From Christiangramia fulva (GTDB taxonomy: Bacteria; Bacteroidota; Bacteroidia; Flavobacteriales; Flavobacteriaceae): DNA of 64,000 nt. The translations under genes and the position numbers were made by a program. The notes beneath the pieces were generated by a model that saw only the letters and a list, made by a program, of their open reading frames with translations, searched no databases and was not told the origin of the DNA. The DNA lies in contig NZ_CP028136.1 in the NCBI RefSeq assembly GCF_003024155.1, forward strand, positions 806,001 through 870,000, in the 5' to 3' direction. How positions within the stretch are numbered: the stretch's first letter is position 1; each line of letters starts with the position of its first letter. Shown here piece by piece: positions 1 through 11,469 of the stretch.

Positions 1-1529
<1,529 letters not shown>

Positions 1530-1540
<11 letters not shown>

Positions 1541-1853
1541 TAAAGAGCAGGATAGGGATTTCAGCCGGAAGGTCGGCGAAAAGGAGGAAAGAAAGATCAG
1601 GAGCCTCAGGGAAAATAAAAGAAGCGTCTGGTTTGGCCTGGGTATGATGGGAATGGTCGGCTGGTCTGTAGCGGTGCCGGCATTGTTGGGAGTCTTAACA
1701 GGATTATGGCTCGACAAAAAATATCCGCAGACCTTTTCATGGACGCTCACACTGCTCGTAATTGGAGTTTTTATCGGGTCGATCATCGCCTGGTACTGGG
1801 TAGAAAAAGAAGACCGCGAAATACATAATAATAAAGATCAGGAAAATGAATAA
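1530..1853 (+). CDS. atpQ: N-ATPase accessory membrane protein AtpQ (AtpI-like)
   Basis: Small membrane protein of about 107 residues. A charged cytoplasmic N-terminus (about residues 1-30) is followed by two transmembrane helices, separated by a short loop containing LDKKYPQ, and then a charged tail. This is the AtpI/AtpQ family plan; in N-ATPases AtpQ sits with AtpR between epsilon and subunit a, and is thought to help c-ring assembly or ion loading. I chose the ATG at 1530, which overlaps the end of atpC by 11 bases, because a longer reading would run back through the atpC coding region. The family call comes from topology, position and the GLxLDKKYP segment. Confidence 0.85.
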
Positions 1854-2145
1854 CAGCTTTCTCATCATTGTTTTTTTAGTGGGATTTGCCCTCGGAGTAT
1901 TTTTCTTTGGAGGCTTATGGTACAGCGTAAAAAAGGCCGTGGTTTCTACAAAACCGCTGTTATGGACCTTCGGAAGTTTCTTTATAAGAATGAGCCTGAC
2001 CGTTTTAACCTTCTATTTTGCAGGCGGCGAAGACTGGCGACGATTTCTGGCTGTTCTCATTGGGTTTATGGCAGGGCGTTTTACAGTAATTCACATTACC
2101 AAAACGATCGATGCAAGGCACGCAGAACAAAAAACTGAAATATGA
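1846..2145 (+). CDS. atpR: N-ATPase accessory membrane protein AtpR
   Basis: A 99-residue hydrophobic protein with three predicted transmembrane helices, including a GG-containing first helix end (FFGGLWYSVKKA) and an Arg-bearing middle helix (FFIRMSLTVLTFYF). AtpR is found only in N-ATPase operons, so it is the best single marker of this ATPase class here. Its function is inferred in the literature as interaction with the c-ring carboxylates through the conserved Arg. It overlaps atpQ by 8 bases and atpB by 4, consistent with tightly coupled translation. Confidence 0.88.
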   Translation: MNNSFLIIVFLVGFALGVFFFGGLWYSVKKAVVSTKPLLWTFGSFFIRMSLTVLTFYFAGGEDWRRFLAVLIGFMAGRFTVIHITKTIDARHAEQKTEI

Positions 2146-2825
2146 AACTAAGTCCCGACGATACTATTTTCTGGTCGAATGGGTTTATAAACATCAATCT
2201 GACGATCGTTACCACATGGGGGCTCATGCTGGTAATGGTGATCGGGGCATGGCTTATTACAAGAAAATTGCAGACAGGGATCAAGATCTCCCGCTGGCAA
2301 ACCATTCTTGAAATGATCGTTCTAAGCATCAGCAGTCAGGTGAAAGAAGTGGGAATGGACAAGCCGCGTAGATATATTCCATTTATTGGTACACTGTTCC
2401 TTTTTATCGGTATTGCCAATTTGTGCATTATTTTCCCCGGCTATGAACCTCCTACCGGCTCACTTTCTACTACGACTGCCCTGGCGATCTCAGTCTTTCT
2501 AGCGGTTCCCTTCTTCGGAATTGAAGAGGGAGGCCTTCGAGGATACCTGAAGACGTACCTTGAACCAACATGGTTAATGTTGCCCTTTAATCTAATTGGA
2601 GAATTTACGCGTACTCTTGCCCTGGCAGTCCGACTCTTCGGAAACATCATGAGTGGCGGTATGATCGTCGCTATTCTGCTAAGCATAGCCCCGTTTATAT
2701 TTCCTGTTCTCATGGACGTCCTTGGGCTACTTACAGGGATCGTACAGGCCTATATTTTCAGTGTTCTGGCAACAGTTTACATTGCCGGGGCAGTACAGGC
2801 CAGAAAATCGAAACAAAAAACATAA
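2142..2825 (+). CDS. atpB: N-type ATPase subunit a
   Basis: Membrane stator subunit a, 227 residues with five or six hydrophobic helices, forming the ion half-channels against the c-ring. The hallmark helix LALAVRLFGNIMSGG carries the essential arginine, here Arg164, and a conserved EFTRT segment precedes it. The C-terminal helix pair (VQAYIFSVLATVYI) is also typical. The protein is shorter at its N-terminus than many F-type a subunits and has no signal-like extension. The start overlaps the atpR stop. Confidence 0.95.
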   Translation: MKLSPDDTIFWSNGFININLTIVTTWGLMLVMVIGAWLITRKLQTGIKISRWQTILEMIVLSISSQVKEVGMDKPRRYIPFIGTLFLFIGIANLCIIFPGYEPPTGSLSTTTALAISVFLAVPFFGIEEGGLRGYLKTYLEPTWLMLPFNLIGEFTRTLALAVRLFGNIMSGGMIVAILLSIAPFIFPVLMDVLGLLTGIVQAYIFSVLATVYIAGAVQARKSKQKT

Positions 2826-2854
2826 AGTTCAACAAAATAAAAAGCAACTTAAAA

Positions 2855-3124
2855 ATGGATAATATCACAATCATTGGAATCGCGTCTATCATTACCGCCG
2901 GGCTCACCACCGGAATCGGCACCATGTTACCGGCGCTAAGTGAAGGAAAAGCAATCGCTTCAGCCTTGAGTTCGCTGGCACAACAGCCGGACGCTTCCTC
3001 AACAATTACAAGAACCCTGTTCGTGGGACTGGCAATGATCGAATCGACCGCGATCTACTGTTTCGTGGTCTCCATGATCCTGATCTTCGCCAATCCTTTC
3101 TGGAATTTCATCATTGCAAAATAG
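2855..3124 (+). CDS. atpE: N-type ATPase subunit c
   Basis: Rotor ring subunit, 89 residues, two transmembrane helices joined by the polar loop AQQPDA. Helix 2 carries the ion-binding carboxylate Glu63 in the motif IESTAIY (Glu63, Ser64, Thr65, Tyr68), and helix 1 carries a second carboxylate, Glu30, in LSEGKA. The EST-x-x-Y set resembles the sodium ligands of Ilyobacter tartaricus c, but helix 1 has Glu where that protein has Gln32. The N-ATPase c-ring of Burkholderia pseudomallei has been reported to be proton-specific, so the coupling ion cannot be fixed from sequence alone. Confidence 0.95.
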   Translation: MDNITIIGIASIITAGLTTGIGTMLPALSEGKAIASALSSLAQQPDASSTITRTLFVGLAMIESTAIYCFVVSMILIFANPFWNFIIAK

Positions 3125-3130
3125 ACTGAA

Positions 3131-3979
3131 ATGAAGATCAACTGGTTCACGGTCATAGCACAGGTCATAAACTTCCTGGTGCTGGTATGGTTGCTGAAAC
3201 GCTTCCTGTACAAACCCATTCTGAAGGCAACTGATGAGCGGGAAAAGAGTATTGTTTCCAAACTGAAGGATGCGAGTGCTAAGAAAGAGGAAGCCAAGAA
3301 GGAACGGGATGAATTTCAGAAGAAAAACAGCACTTTCGAGCAGGAGAAAAAGCAAATGATGGAAAAAGCGGCGAATGAAACCAAAGAGCAAAGTGAGCAG
3401 ATGATAAATGAAACCCGGAAAGCTGTTGCGGCAATGAAGGAAAAACAGGAAAAGAATTTCCGGCAGATGGAAGAAAATCTGAAAAAGGAACTTGCGGAAA
3501 GGACCAGCCACGAAGTGCTTAATATCAGCCGCCAGGTCTTAGCCGATCTTGCTTCCGCAGAACTTGAAGCTCAAATGGTTAAGCATTTCATTGAACAGCT
3601 GCAGGGAATGGACGAGGCCGGCAAACAGGCATTTCTGCAGGCTTACAAAAATATCTCAGGCCCCCTGCTCATCCGCAGCGTATTTGAGTTGAAGCCGGAG
3701 CAGCAGGAAGCGATCAAAAATGCGGTAGGGCAGCTGCTAAATGAAAATGGCGAATTCCGCTTTGAAACCGATGAAAAACTGGCCGGAGGCATCGAACTTT
3801 CTGCTGATGGATATAAACTTTCCTGGAATATTGCCTCTTATCTTGATTCTCTGCAGGAAAAAATTTCAGAAGTCCTTCAGGAACAATCGGCCGAGAAAAC
3901 AGAAAAAGTGGAGGCAGACTCCCCGGAAGAAAAAGCTGAACCTAAACAAATTGAATATGGCAGTGAAGGACCTGAATAA
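3131..3979 (+). CDS. atpF: N-type ATPase subunit b fused to a delta-like domain
   Basis: Peripheral-stalk protein of 282 residues, much longer than a normal b subunit of about 160. Residues 5-25 form the membrane helix, followed by the conserved FLYKP and a long Lys/Glu/Gln-rich coiled coil to about residue 150. The region from about residue 185 ([15 protein letters not shown] ... [15 protein letters not shown] ... LDSLQEKI) resembles the C-terminal half of the delta/OSCP subunit. No separate atpH gene is present, so the fused domain probably supplies delta function, as in other N-ATPase operons. The acidic tail ([16 protein letters not shown]) is extra. Its end overlaps atpA by 23 bases. Confidence 0.92.
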   Translation: MKINWFTVIAQVINFLVLVWLLKRFLYKPILKATDEREKSIVSKLKDASAKKEEAKKERDEFQKKNSTFEQEKKQMMEKAANETKEQSEQMINETRKAVAAMKEKQEKNFRQMEENLKKELAERTSHEVLNISRQVLADLASAELEAQMVKHFIEQLQGMDEAGKQAFLQAYKNISGPLLIRSVFELKPEQQEAIKNAVGQLLNENGEFRFETDEKLAGGIELSADGYKLSWNIASYLDSLQEKISEVLQEQSAEKTEKVEADSPEEKAEPKQIEYGSEGPE

Positions 3980-5513
3980 TATCGCCCAACAGACTTTCGA
4001 TGAAATGGAACGTGTGCGGGGAGAATATTCTTTTCCCTTCGCACCGCGTGAAACCGGAACTGTTTCCAGTATAACTTCCGGAGTCATAAAGGTGGAAGGT
4101 TTACCGGGAGCTTCTTTTGAGGAATTGCTGAAATTTCCAAACGGCCTATCTGGAATAGCCTATAATATTGATGAAACTGAAATAGGTGCCATACTTTTAG
4201 GAGAAGATTCGTTGTTGAATGCTGGAGATGAAGTGCGGCGTACCGGCCGTGTGATGGATGTTCCCGTGGGCGAAGATCTGCTGGGTAGAGTGCTGAATCC
4301 CCTGGGAGAACCGGTAGATGGTAAAGGTCCGGTCGCCTGGGAAAAACGTTTCCCCATTGAACGTCCTGCTCCGGCAATTATGGATCGCGATCCGGTTGCA
4401 GTGCCATTACAGACTGGTCTGAAAGTTATTGACGCTTTGATTCCCATAGGCCGTGGTCAGCGAGAGCTTATTCTGGGTGACCGGCAAACCGGGAAAACTG
4501 CCATCGCCCTTGATAGCATTATCAATCAGAAAGGCAAAAATGTTCTTTGTATTTATTGTGCGATCGGGCAAAGGGCTTCGTCGGTAGCCAAGGTTATCGC
4601 CGCGCTTCGTGAAAAAGAAGCGCTGGAATACACCGTAGTAATTGTCACAGAGGGCAATGAATCTCCCGGACTTAAATACATTGCACCATACGCCGCAACC
4701 AGCATTGCCGAGGCTTTTATGGAAAAAGGCAGGGATGTACTGATTGTCTATGATGACCTGACCCACCATGCCCGTGCTTACCGTGAACTTTCTCTTTTAT
4801 TGCGTCGGCCGCCGGGACGGGAAGCCTTTCCGGGAGATATTTTCTATATCCATTCCCGGCTGCTGGAGCGGGCCACACGGCTTAATAAAGAATCGGGAGG
4901 AGGTTCTCTTACCGCATTGCCCATTATCGAAACCGAAGCGCAGAATATTTCGGCCTATATTCCTACCAATCTAATTTCGATCACCGATGGACAAATCTAT
5001 CTTTCCCCGAAATTGTTCGAATTGGGGATCCTTCCTGCAGTAGATGTGGGTAAGTCGGTTTCCAGGGTTGGCGGGAAAGCACAATTATCAACCTACCGGT
5101 CGGTGATTGGAGACCTGAAACTCGCATATTCCCAATTTGAAGAATTGGAAAATTACGCACGGTTCGGAACCCGGCTTGATGAACATACCCGGCAAACCAT
5201 CGAACACGGAAAACGCATCAGGAGCTGGTTAAAACAGAAAGAACTTCAGCCATTTTCTGTGGAGGAACAAATTGTGGAATTACTGGCGCTCACCCGTGGA
5301 AAATTCGATGCTGTTCCTCTCGAAAAGATGAAAGAAGCCGAAACTGCTTTGCTGAAGAGCCTTCCCGATCTTCCGCAGAACCTTCGGAAAAGACTTGTTT
5401 CTGATGAGTCGTTAAAAGATGAAGACAAAGAAATGCTTCTAAAACATTCCGAAGAAATCTTAAAAGGTTTTCAGGAAAAAACCTCTAAAAAGGAAACAGA
5501 TGGAAACTCTTGA
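3957..5513 (+). CDS. atpA: N-type ATPase subunit alpha
   Basis: Non-catalytic nucleotide-binding alpha subunit of about 518 residues. Walker A is GDRQTGKT at residues 174-181, and the arginine-finger segment is present in [10 protein letters not shown]. The frame stays open upstream through atpF, but the family N-terminus begins at ATG 3957 (MAVKDLNNI), overlapping atpF by 23 bases. The protein starts shortly before the beta-barrel and so lacks most of the long N-terminal delta-binding helix of standard alpha subunits, which agrees with the altered b/delta stalk. The end overlaps atpG by 14 bases. Confidence 0.96.
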   Translation: MAVKDLNNIAQQTFDEMERVRGEYSFPFAPRETGTVSSITSGVIKVEGLPGASFEELLKFPNGLSGIAYNIDETEIGAILLGEDSLLNAGDEVRRTGRVMDVPVGEDLLGRVLNPLGEPVDGKGPVAWEKRFPIERPAPAIMDRDPVAVPLQTGLKVIDALIPIGRGQRELILGDRQTGKTAIALDSIINQKGKNVLCIYCAIGQRASSVAKVIAALREKEALEYTVVIVTEGNESPGLKYIAPYAATSIAEAFMEKGRDVLIVYDDLTHHARAYRELSLLLRRPPGREAFPGDIFYIHSRLLERATRLNKESGGGSLTALPIIETEAQNISAYIPTNLISITDGQIYLSPKLFELGILPAVDVGKSVSRVGGKAQLSTYRSVIGDLKLAYSQFEELENYARFGTRLDEHTRQTIEHGKRIRSWLKQKELQPFSVEEQIVELLALTRGKFDAVPLEKMKEAETALLKSLPDLPQNLRKRLVSDESLKDEDKEMLLKHSEEILKGFQEKTSKKETDGNS

Positions 5514-6384
5514 AAGTCTGCGGGCAAAATTGGAAAGCGCCGGTGATATCGATTCCGTGGTGAAAACGATGAAAGCGGTTGCGGCTTCCAACATCGGGCA
5601 GTTCGAACGATCGGTGGCCGCCCTTGGCGATTATTATAGAACGATCACGCTGGGCCTGGCAGCCTACTTCAGGACAGAGAAGTGGAAAGACCTATCTGAA
5701 GGAACTAATTCCGAAATAAATTCTATAGGAATTATTGTCTTCGGATCAGATCAGGGCCTGGTGGGGCGTTTCAACGATTCTCTTACTGAATTTGTCACTC
5801 AAAGCAAGAAGGAACTGCCATCTGTGAAAGAGGTCTGGGCTGTGGGGGAACGAATTATGCTGTTGATGAAGGACGAAGGATTTAACTGTACCCGCCTTTT
5901 TGCGGTTCCTAATGGGGTGGAAGCCATTACCGCGATGGTTGGCGAGATACTTTTGAAGGCCCAGGAAAGTATTGAGCGCGGAGAGCTCAAAACCTTCTTC
6001 ATTTTTCACAATCAGCCAAAAAAGGTAGCCGGATTCGTACCTGTTAAGCAACGGCTGCTGCCACTGGATGAAAAGTGGCAACAGGAATTTGAACCCGTGG
6101 AATGGCCTACGAAAAAGCTACCACAGGTGGTGGGAAATAGCGAAACTGTAATGATGGCGCTTATCAGGGAATTTTTGTTCGTTTCTTTATTCAGGGCTTG
6201 TGCAGAATCGCTGGCCAGTGAAAATGCCAGCCGACTCAATTCCATGCAACGCGCCGAGAAAAATATCGAGGAATTGCTGGATGAACTTCATCACAGTTTT
6301 CACCGACTTCGGCAGAGCACTATCGATGAAGAACTTTTTGATGTTGTGGCCGGCTTTGAAGCCCTTCGCCAATCTCCAAAATAA
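5500..6384 (+). CDS. atpG: N-type ATPase subunit gamma
   Basis: Central rotor shaft subunit, 294 residues. The N-terminal helix ([29 protein letters not shown]) and the C-terminal helix ([21 protein letters not shown]) are the coiled-coil halves of gamma, with the Rossmann-like domain ([16 protein letters not shown]) between them. It is the last gene of the N-ATPase operon, as expected. A weak hairpin (ATGCTT/AAGCAT with more pairing inside) lies at 6410-6430, but it has no T-tract, so I do not call it a terminator. Confidence 0.93.
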   Translation: METLESLRAKLESAGDIDSVVKTMKAVAASNIGQFERSVAALGDYYRTITLGLAAYFRTEKWKDLSEGTNSEINSIGIIVFGSDQGLVGRFNDSLTEFVTQSKKELPSVKEVWAVGERIMLLMKDEGFNCTRLFAVPNGVEAITAMVGEILLKAQESIERGELKTFFIFHNQPKKVAGFVPVKQRLLPLDEKWQQEFEPVEWPTKKLPQVVGNSETVMMALIREFLFVSLFRACAESLASENASRLNSMQRAEKNIEELLDELHHSFHRLRQSTIDEELFDVVAGFEALRQSPK

Positions 6385-6510
6385 CCACTTAATATCTTCA
6401 AGGATTCCTATGCTTTCTGAAGAGAAGCATACCGTTAAAGATGTGTTATTTGAAATATTATTAACGCATTTTTTGCTGAAAAATGACATATTAAGTTCAA
6501 ATATTCAGCT

Positions 6511-7242
6511 ATGGAATTAAAAGGAAAGAAAGCTGTGGTCACCGGCGCTAGCAGCGGTATTGGAAAAGCGATCGCAAAGAAGCTGGCTGAAGAACAATGC
6601 CAGGTAGCACTCGCAAGCCGAAGCCTTGGCAAACTCAAAGAGCTTCAAAAAGAAATTTCTTCGGAAAGCATCGTAGTAGAAATGGACGTAAGCAAAACGG
6701 AAAGCGTTAAAAGCGCTTTTGAAAAAATTTATAACGAGTTTGGTTCAGTCGACATCCTGGTAAATTGTGCAGGGATTATGCCTCTCACCTACTTAAAAAA
6801 CCGGCACCTTGACGAATGGCTGGATACCATCGAAGTTAATATAAAAGGAAGTCTGCGCTGCATTGATGCCGTAATCCCATCAATGACAAAAAACAAAAGC
6901 GGCCATATCGTGAATATCGCCTCGGTGGACGGAAAAGAAATTTTTAAAGGCGGTGCCGTATATGGCGCTTCCAAAGCAGCAATTATAGAGTTATCCCGTG
7001 CCATGAGAATGGAACTCTCTCCGGAATTCAACATACGGGTTACCGCGATCGAGCCCGGAACCGTTGAAACAAGCCTCAGGGAAGATATCACAGATGAAGA
7101 ATTGCTGGAAGACAAAGATTACGCCGGCGACGAGCCAAAACTCAAAGCTGAAGATATCGCAGAAGCGGTCTTTTACGCGCTCTCGCAGCCCGAACATGTA
7201 AATGTGAACGAATTACTGGTAAAACCTACCGGAAAAGCCTAA
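6511..7242 (+). CDS. SDR family NAD(P)-dependent oxidoreductase
   Basis: Classical short-chain dehydrogenase/reductase of 243 residues, close in form to the YdfG/serine-dehydrogenase-like group. The nucleotide loop is TGASSGIG at residues 11-18, the structural motif is NCAG near residues 85-88, and the catalytic triad is Ser138, Tyr151 and Lys155 (YGASK). An Arg after the second strand (SRSLGK) suggests preference for NADP, which is inference. It is followed 11 bases later by a small membrane-protein gene. The substrate is unknown. Confidence 0.93.
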   Translation: MELKGKKAVVTGASSGIGKAIAKKLAEEQCQVALASRSLGKLKELQKEISSESIVVEMDVSKTESVKSAFEKIYNEFGSVDILVNCAGIMPLTYLKNRHLDEWLDTIEVNIKGSLRCIDAVIPSMTKNKSGHIVNIASVDGKEIFKGGAVYGASKAAIIELSRAMRMELSPEFNIRVTAIEPGTVETSLREDITDEELLEDKDYAGDEPKLKAEDIAEAVFYALSQPEHVNVNELLVKPTGKA

Positions 7243-7253
7243 ATAAAAAAGAT

Positions 7254-7481
7254 ATGAATTACAGTTATTTATTTACAAAAGCAGGAAAAATCCTGGCTAA
7301 AGGAACCTTATTCAGAGTTGGAAAATACCTCGCGAAAAAAGGTGGAAAAACAGGAATTATAATTGGCGGAATTGCTGCCGGAAGTTTCCTCGCTTACCAG
7401 ATGTGGCAGGAGCGCGAACAGGAAAAAGACCAGCAATTGACCCAAAAAATCACTGGTAAGAAAAAGAAAATTGTGGTTTAG
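7254..7481 (+). CDS. small putative membrane protein
   Basis: A 75-residue protein I cannot assign to a family. It has a basic N-terminal half (KAGKILAKG, VGKYLAKKGGK), one hydrophobic, glycine-rich segment (GIIIGGIAAGSFLAYQMW, about residues 34-51) and a highly charged tail ending in a lysine run. It lies 11 bases after the SDR gene in the same orientation and is probably co-transcribed. No catalytic motif is visible. Confidence 0.7.
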   Translation: MNYSYLFTKAGKILAKGTLFRVGKYLAKKGGKTGIIIGGIAAGSFLAYQMWQEREQEKDQQLTQKITGKKKKIVV

Positions 7482-7571
7482 TTACATCACAATTCTATAA
7501 TCCCAGATCAAATTTCTTAAGGTTCATTTCATTCCTGCTCAGTTTAGGAACGCAAATTTTATTTTGGCGGT

Positions 7572-8072
7572 ATGAAAACCTTTATTTTATTACTTCTGCT
7601 CACTTTTAATCCGTTCCCCAAACAGGCTCAGGAAGATTGTCCCTGCTGTTCTTCCGAACATCACGAATTTGATTTCTGGATAGGAGAATGGGAGGTGTTT
7701 AATGAAAAAGGTGATAAAATAGGAGAAAATTTAGTAGAAGCCCTGGAAGATCACTGCATTATAAGTGAGAACTGGAAAGGCGCTACAGGTACCAGTGGAA
7801 AAAGCTTCAGTTATTACGATTCGAAAGATCAAACATGGAATCAGCTTTGGATTAGCAATTCGGGGAATATCCTTAAACTAAAAGGCACAGCTTCCAAAGG
7901 CAAAATGGTTTTGAAAAGCGATTTACAGGAAAGCGAAAAGGGAAAATTCTATAACCAGGTCACCTGGACAAAAAATCCAGACGGTTCAGTAACCCAAAAT
8001 TGGATTCTGCTGGATGAAAATGGGAAAAAAATTGGCAAGGCCTTTAAAGGCATCTATAAAAAGAAAAATTAA
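7572..8072 (+). CDS. secreted DUF1579-like protein
   Basis: A 166-residue protein with an N-terminal signal peptide (hydrophobic run ILLLLLTF, then cleavage probably near residue 19-20). The mature part begins with a CCSSEHHEFDFWIGEWEV segment; the HEFDFWIGEW motif is typical of a DUF1579-like lipocalin-type beta-barrel family. The rest alternates short strands with Trp and Gly. The function is unknown; it is probably periplasmic or extracellular. Its stop codon overlaps by 4 bases that of the convergent dsbD-like gene. Confidence 0.8.
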   Translation: MKTFILLLLLTFNPFPKQAQEDCPCCSSEHHEFDFWIGEWEVFNEKGDKIGENLVEALEDHCIISENWKGATGTSGKSFSYYDSKDQTWNQLWISNSGNILKLKGTASKGKMVLKSDLQESEKGKFYNQVTWTKNPDGSVTQNWILLDENGKKIGKAFKGIYKKKN

Positions 8073-10096
8073 TTCCCGAAGACGCTTTTTTGGTCACTTT
8101 CAAACATTGAAGAATTTTCATTTTTGAAGTTGGAAATTCCCTTTTGAAGCCAGTTATAATAAACATCAGCATCGGGTTCATAAGCCATTGGCTCTGCCAG
8201 CTTATTTTCATTTTCATCCACCAGGACGTAATAAGGCTGAGCATTCGCTCCATATTCACTGATTTGAAAATTGCTCCATTTACCCCCGATCGTTCTAATC
8301 TTTTTACCGGTAGATTCGGAAACGAACTGCTTTTCTTCAGGCAGATCTCTTTTATCATCAACGTATAAAGAAACCAGCACCACATCATTCTTTAAAGTTT
8401 CAAGCACCTTTGGATCACTCCAAACCCGCTCTTCCATTTTTCGGCAATTAACACAGGCATGTCCCGTAAAATCTATCATTACCGGCAAATCCTTCTTACG
8501 GGCATAAGCCAGGCCTTCTTCATAATCATGAAAACTTATGATATTATGCGGCCCGTAAACAGCTCCTTCCGGCAATTCTCCCCTGTCAACAATGCCCGGG
8601 CCCGAAGTTCCGAGACCTTCAGGTGATTCGCTGTACTGAAGAGGTGGCGGAAATCCGCTGATCATTTTAAGCGGAGCTCCCCAAAGTCCGGGAATAAGAT
8701 AAATCACAAAAGAAAGTACCAAAAGTCCGGTGATAAGCCTTCCTACCGAAATATGCTGTTCAGGAGAATCATGAGCAAGCCTTATTTTTCCGAATAAATA
8801 AAAAGCCAGAAGCCCGAAAATTGCAATCCAGATGGCCAGGAAAACCTCTCTTTCGAGCAGGTGTAACTGCAGCACAAGATCGGCGTTCGATAAGAATTTA
8901 AAGGCAAGGGCCAGTTCGAGAAAACCGAGGAAAACTTTTACCGTATTTAGCCAGCCTCCGGAGCGGGGCAACGTATTGAGCCAACCTGGAAACGCGGCAA
9001 AAAGGGCGAAAGGCAATGCAATGGCCAGGGAAAACCCGAACATCCCGATTATAGGAGCCATACCTCCTTTGGTGGCCGCCTGCACCAGGACTGTGCCCAC
9101 TATTGGGCCTGTACATGAAAAGGAGACAATGGCAAGCGCCAGGGCCATAAAAAATATTCCTATTAAGCCTCCTTTATCGGCTTTCGAATCTATTGCCGTT
9201 CCCCAGCTACTCGGCAGCACAATTTCGAAGGCGCCCATAAAGGAAAAAGCAAAAACCAGCAATAGGATAAAAAATATGAGGTTGAACCAGACATTTGTGG
9301 AAAGGGCATTCAACGCGTCGGCACCAAAAATTACCGTAACCAAAGTTCCCAGCAATACATAGATCACCACGATGGAAACTCCGTAGAAAATGGCATTTCT
9401 TATCCCCGCGACTCTTGTTTTGCTCTGTTTGGTAAAAAAGCTTACCGTCATCGGGATCATAGGAAAAACACAGGGCGTAAGCAGTGCCGCAAAACCCGAT
9501 AAAAAAGCGACTATAAAAATTCCCCAGAAATCTTCCTCTTTTTTATTGATTGAATTTACCTCTTCTTCCGGAGCTGTCGCGGGTTTTTCCTTTACCTCAG
9601 CCGTATCGTTTTTTACAATATTTGCCGCCGCGTTTTCATTGATCACGAGACTGAATTCCTCCGTGTCAAAAATACAGGCGGTATCGTCACAGGCCTGGTA
9701 TTCTACCCGCGCATTTATAGTAGAAAGACTGGTATCGGTAACTTTTATGGTTTGGGTGAAAGTGGCGTAATTTGAAAAGAAAGAAAGATCCATTTCAAAA
9801 ATTGGATCATGTTCTTTAACCGATTCACTTTCGGTGGTTTTTCCTACAAGTTCATATTTCTCTCCTGCATTTTCAAAAATAAATTCTGTAGGATTTGGAC
9901 CTCCTTCAGGTAGCTGCAGTGAATACAGATGCCAGTGATCTTGTATAAATGCGTTAAAAACAAGCTGGTATTTGGTATCTGAAATCTTCTTTACCTCACT
10001 TTCCCATTGCACTGGATCCTGTATTTGCGAATAGGAAATAAAGGTGCTTAAAAGGAAAAATAGGAACGTTAACTTATGTAGAAGCTGTTTTGTCAT
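8069..10096 (-). CDS. DsbD-type thiol:disulfide interchange protein
   Basis: Inner-membrane electron conduit of 675 residues that would carry reducing power from cytoplasmic thioredoxin to the periplasm. After a signal peptide, the N-terminal periplasmic domain holds Cys136 and Cys141 (CDDTAC). The membrane domain has about eight helices with the redox pair Cys209 (LLTPCVFPMIP) and Cys328 (SFSCTGPIVG). The C-terminal thioredoxin-like domain has CVNC at residues 548-551. All three redox pairs are present, so it should be functional. A -7 type promoter element lies upstream at 10132-10139. Confidence 0.93.
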   Translation of the reverse strand: MTKQLLHKLTFLFFLLSTFISYSQIQDPVQWESEVKKISDTKYQLVFNAFIQDHWHLYSLQLPEGGPNPTEFIFENAGEKYELVGKTTESESVKEHDPIFEMDLSFFSNYATFTQTIKVTDTSLSTINARVEYQACDDTACIFDTEEFSLVINENAAANIVKNDTAEVKEKPATAPEEEVNSINKKEEDFWGIFIVAFLSGFAALLTPCVFPMIPMTVSFFTKQSKTRVAGIRNAIFYGVSIVVIYVLLGTLVTVIFGADALNALSTNVWFNLIFFILLLVFAFSFMGAFEIVLPSSWGTAIDSKADKGGLIGIFFMALALAIVSFSCTGPIVGTVLVQAATKGGMAPIIGMFGFSLAIALPFALFAAFPGWLNTLPRSGGWLNTVKVFLGFLELALAFKFLSNADLVLQLHLLEREVFLAIWIAIFGLLAFYLFGKIRLAHDSPEQHISVGRLITGLLVLSFVIYLIPGLWGAPLKMISGFPPPLQYSESPEGLGTSGPGIVDRGELPEGAVYGPHNIISFHDYEEGLAYARKKDLPVMIDFTGHACVNCRKMEERVWSDPKVLETLKNDVVLVSLYVDDKRDLPEEKQFVSESTGKKIRTIGGKWSNFQISEYGANAQPYYVLVDENENKLAEPMAYEPDADVYYNWLQKGISNFKNENSSMFESDQKSVFGN

Positions 10097-10131
10097 GAAC
10101 TCTTAGTCTGATTAAAATGTAAAGACTTGCG

Positions 10132-10139
10132 CAAAAATA
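10132..10139 (-). promoter_or_regulatory. -7 promoter element upstream of the dsbD-like gene
   Basis: The minus strand reads TATTTTTG, an exact match to the Bacteroidetes -7 consensus TAnnTTTG, placed 36 bases before the start codon. I see no clear -33 TTTG at 19-21 bp, so the call rests on one box. Confidence 0.5.
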
Positions 10140-10284
10140 CCAATTCTTAAACAATTTTAAAGGCTTTGTATTGTGATGCTTTTATATAAAAGGGCGTTAA
10201 ATCCTTATAAATTAGTTATTTTGGCTTCACCCTTTTAGAAATAAAATAATTGTCTTAATTCATTTTTATAAGCTTCCGGATTCC

Positions 10285-11391
10285 ATGAAATTTTTCAAAT
10301 ATTTACTAATTCCTGCACTGCTTTTCACAGCAGTGGCTTTCCCGCAGAAGGAATGGATGCTAGGGCCTTTTGAAAGATTTACCGGGAATAAACCTATTCT
10401 GCAAAAAGACACCACCAGCCATTTTATAGATCCTATAACAGGAAAAACCGCTTACTGGCAATCGATGGCGACTTTTAATCCCGCGGCAATTGTAAGGAAT
10501 GACAGTATTTTTGTGCTATTTCGTGCCGAAGAAAAACTGGGAGAAAAAGAAATTGGCGGCCATCGTTCCAGGATAGGAATGGCTTATTCTACAGATGGCC
10601 TTCATTATAAAAAATTGCCAGATCCCGTTTTCTATGCTGAAAAAGATGATCAATTCGAAAACGAATGGCCGGGAGGTGTGGAAGATCCAAGGCTTGTGGT
10701 TACCGATGACGGAAAATATATTCTCACCTACACACAGTGGAACCGTAAGACGCCGCGGCTGGCAGTCGCAACTTCTACCGATCTGCAAAATTGGAAAAAA
10801 CACGGACCTGTTTTTAAAGATTTCAAAAACGGAAAATATCTCGACATGGAAACTAAATCGGGAGCTATTGTGACCCGCCTGGAGAATGGAAAACCGGTGG
10901 CGGCGAAAATCAACGGAAAATACTGGATGTATTTTGGCGTTCCCCATATTTACCTGGCTACTTCTGAAGATCTTATCCATTGGGAGCCCCTGGAAGATCA
11001 GGATGGGAAACTCGTTCCGGTATTAAATCCCAGGCCCGGATATTTTGATTCCTGGCTGGTAGAAGCCGGACCTCCTCCCCTTCTCACTGAAGAAGGAATT
11101 GTGGTTTTGTACAATGCCGGTAATTCTGAAGATCTCGGAATCCAGGAACTGGGAAACCGGGTTTATACAGGAGGCCAGGCTTTGTTTGATGCCAGCGAGC
11201 CATGGAAAATGCTTGACAGGTCAAACCATCCTTTTATCAAACCCGAACTTCCTTTTGAAAAATCAGGACAATACAAAGACGGCACCACTTTTATTGAAGG
11301 CCTCGTGCGATTTCATGACCGCTGGTTCCTTTATTATGGAACAGCCGATAGTATGGTAGGAGTGGTTAGGACGGATAAGTCAAATGATTAA
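10285..11391 (+). CDS. secreted GH130-like glycosidase/phosphorylase
   Basis: A 368-residue protein with a signal peptide (cleavage near AVAFPQ) and a five-bladed beta-propeller pattern. Segments such as GGVEDPRLV, YSTDGLHYKK and STDLQNWKK resemble the GH130 family, whose members phosphorolyse or hydrolyse beta-mannosides; secreted members may be hydrolases. The Asp in the EDPR motif is the usual catalytic or phosphate-region residue. No SusC/SusD pair or other polysaccharide-utilisation genes adjoin it, so the substrate cannot be inferred from context. A GH43-like relative is the main alternative. Confidence 0.8.
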   Translation: MKFFKYLLIPALLFTAVAFPQKEWMLGPFERFTGNKPILQKDTTSHFIDPITGKTAYWQSMATFNPAAIVRNDSIFVLFRAEEKLGEKEIGGHRSRIGMAYSTDGLHYKKLPDPVFYAEKDDQFENEWPGGVEDPRLVVTDDGKYILTYTQWNRKTPRLAVATSTDLQNWKKHGPVFKDFKNGKYLDMETKSGAIVTRLENGKPVAAKINGKYWMYFGVPHIYLATSEDLIHWEPLEDQDGKLVPVLNPRPGYFDSWLVEAGPPPLLTEEGIVVLYNAGNSEDLGIQELGNRVYTGGQALFDASEPWKMLDRSNHPFIKPELPFEKSGQYKDGTTFIEGLVRFHDRWFLYYGTADSMVGVVRTDKSND

Positions 11392-11469
11392 ATCCCAAAC
11401 CCTATTCCAAATTTGAATTCAATTTTCTTGGTTTTCTGTGATTAATACAGAAATGAGGAAGCCGAGAAT

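Noticed and set aside
2855..3124. A firm assignment of sodium coupling from the subunit c motif
   Set aside because: Helix 1 has Glu30 rather than Gln, and a related N-ATPase c-ring has been reported to be proton-specific, so sequence is not decisive.
6410..6430. Hairpin after atpG as terminator
   Set aside because: The stem is short and A/T-rich and no T-run follows it.
8832..9362. A 176-codon open frame opposite the dsbD-like gene
   Set aside because: It mirrors the membrane-domain coding sequence of dsbD and has no recognisable motif.
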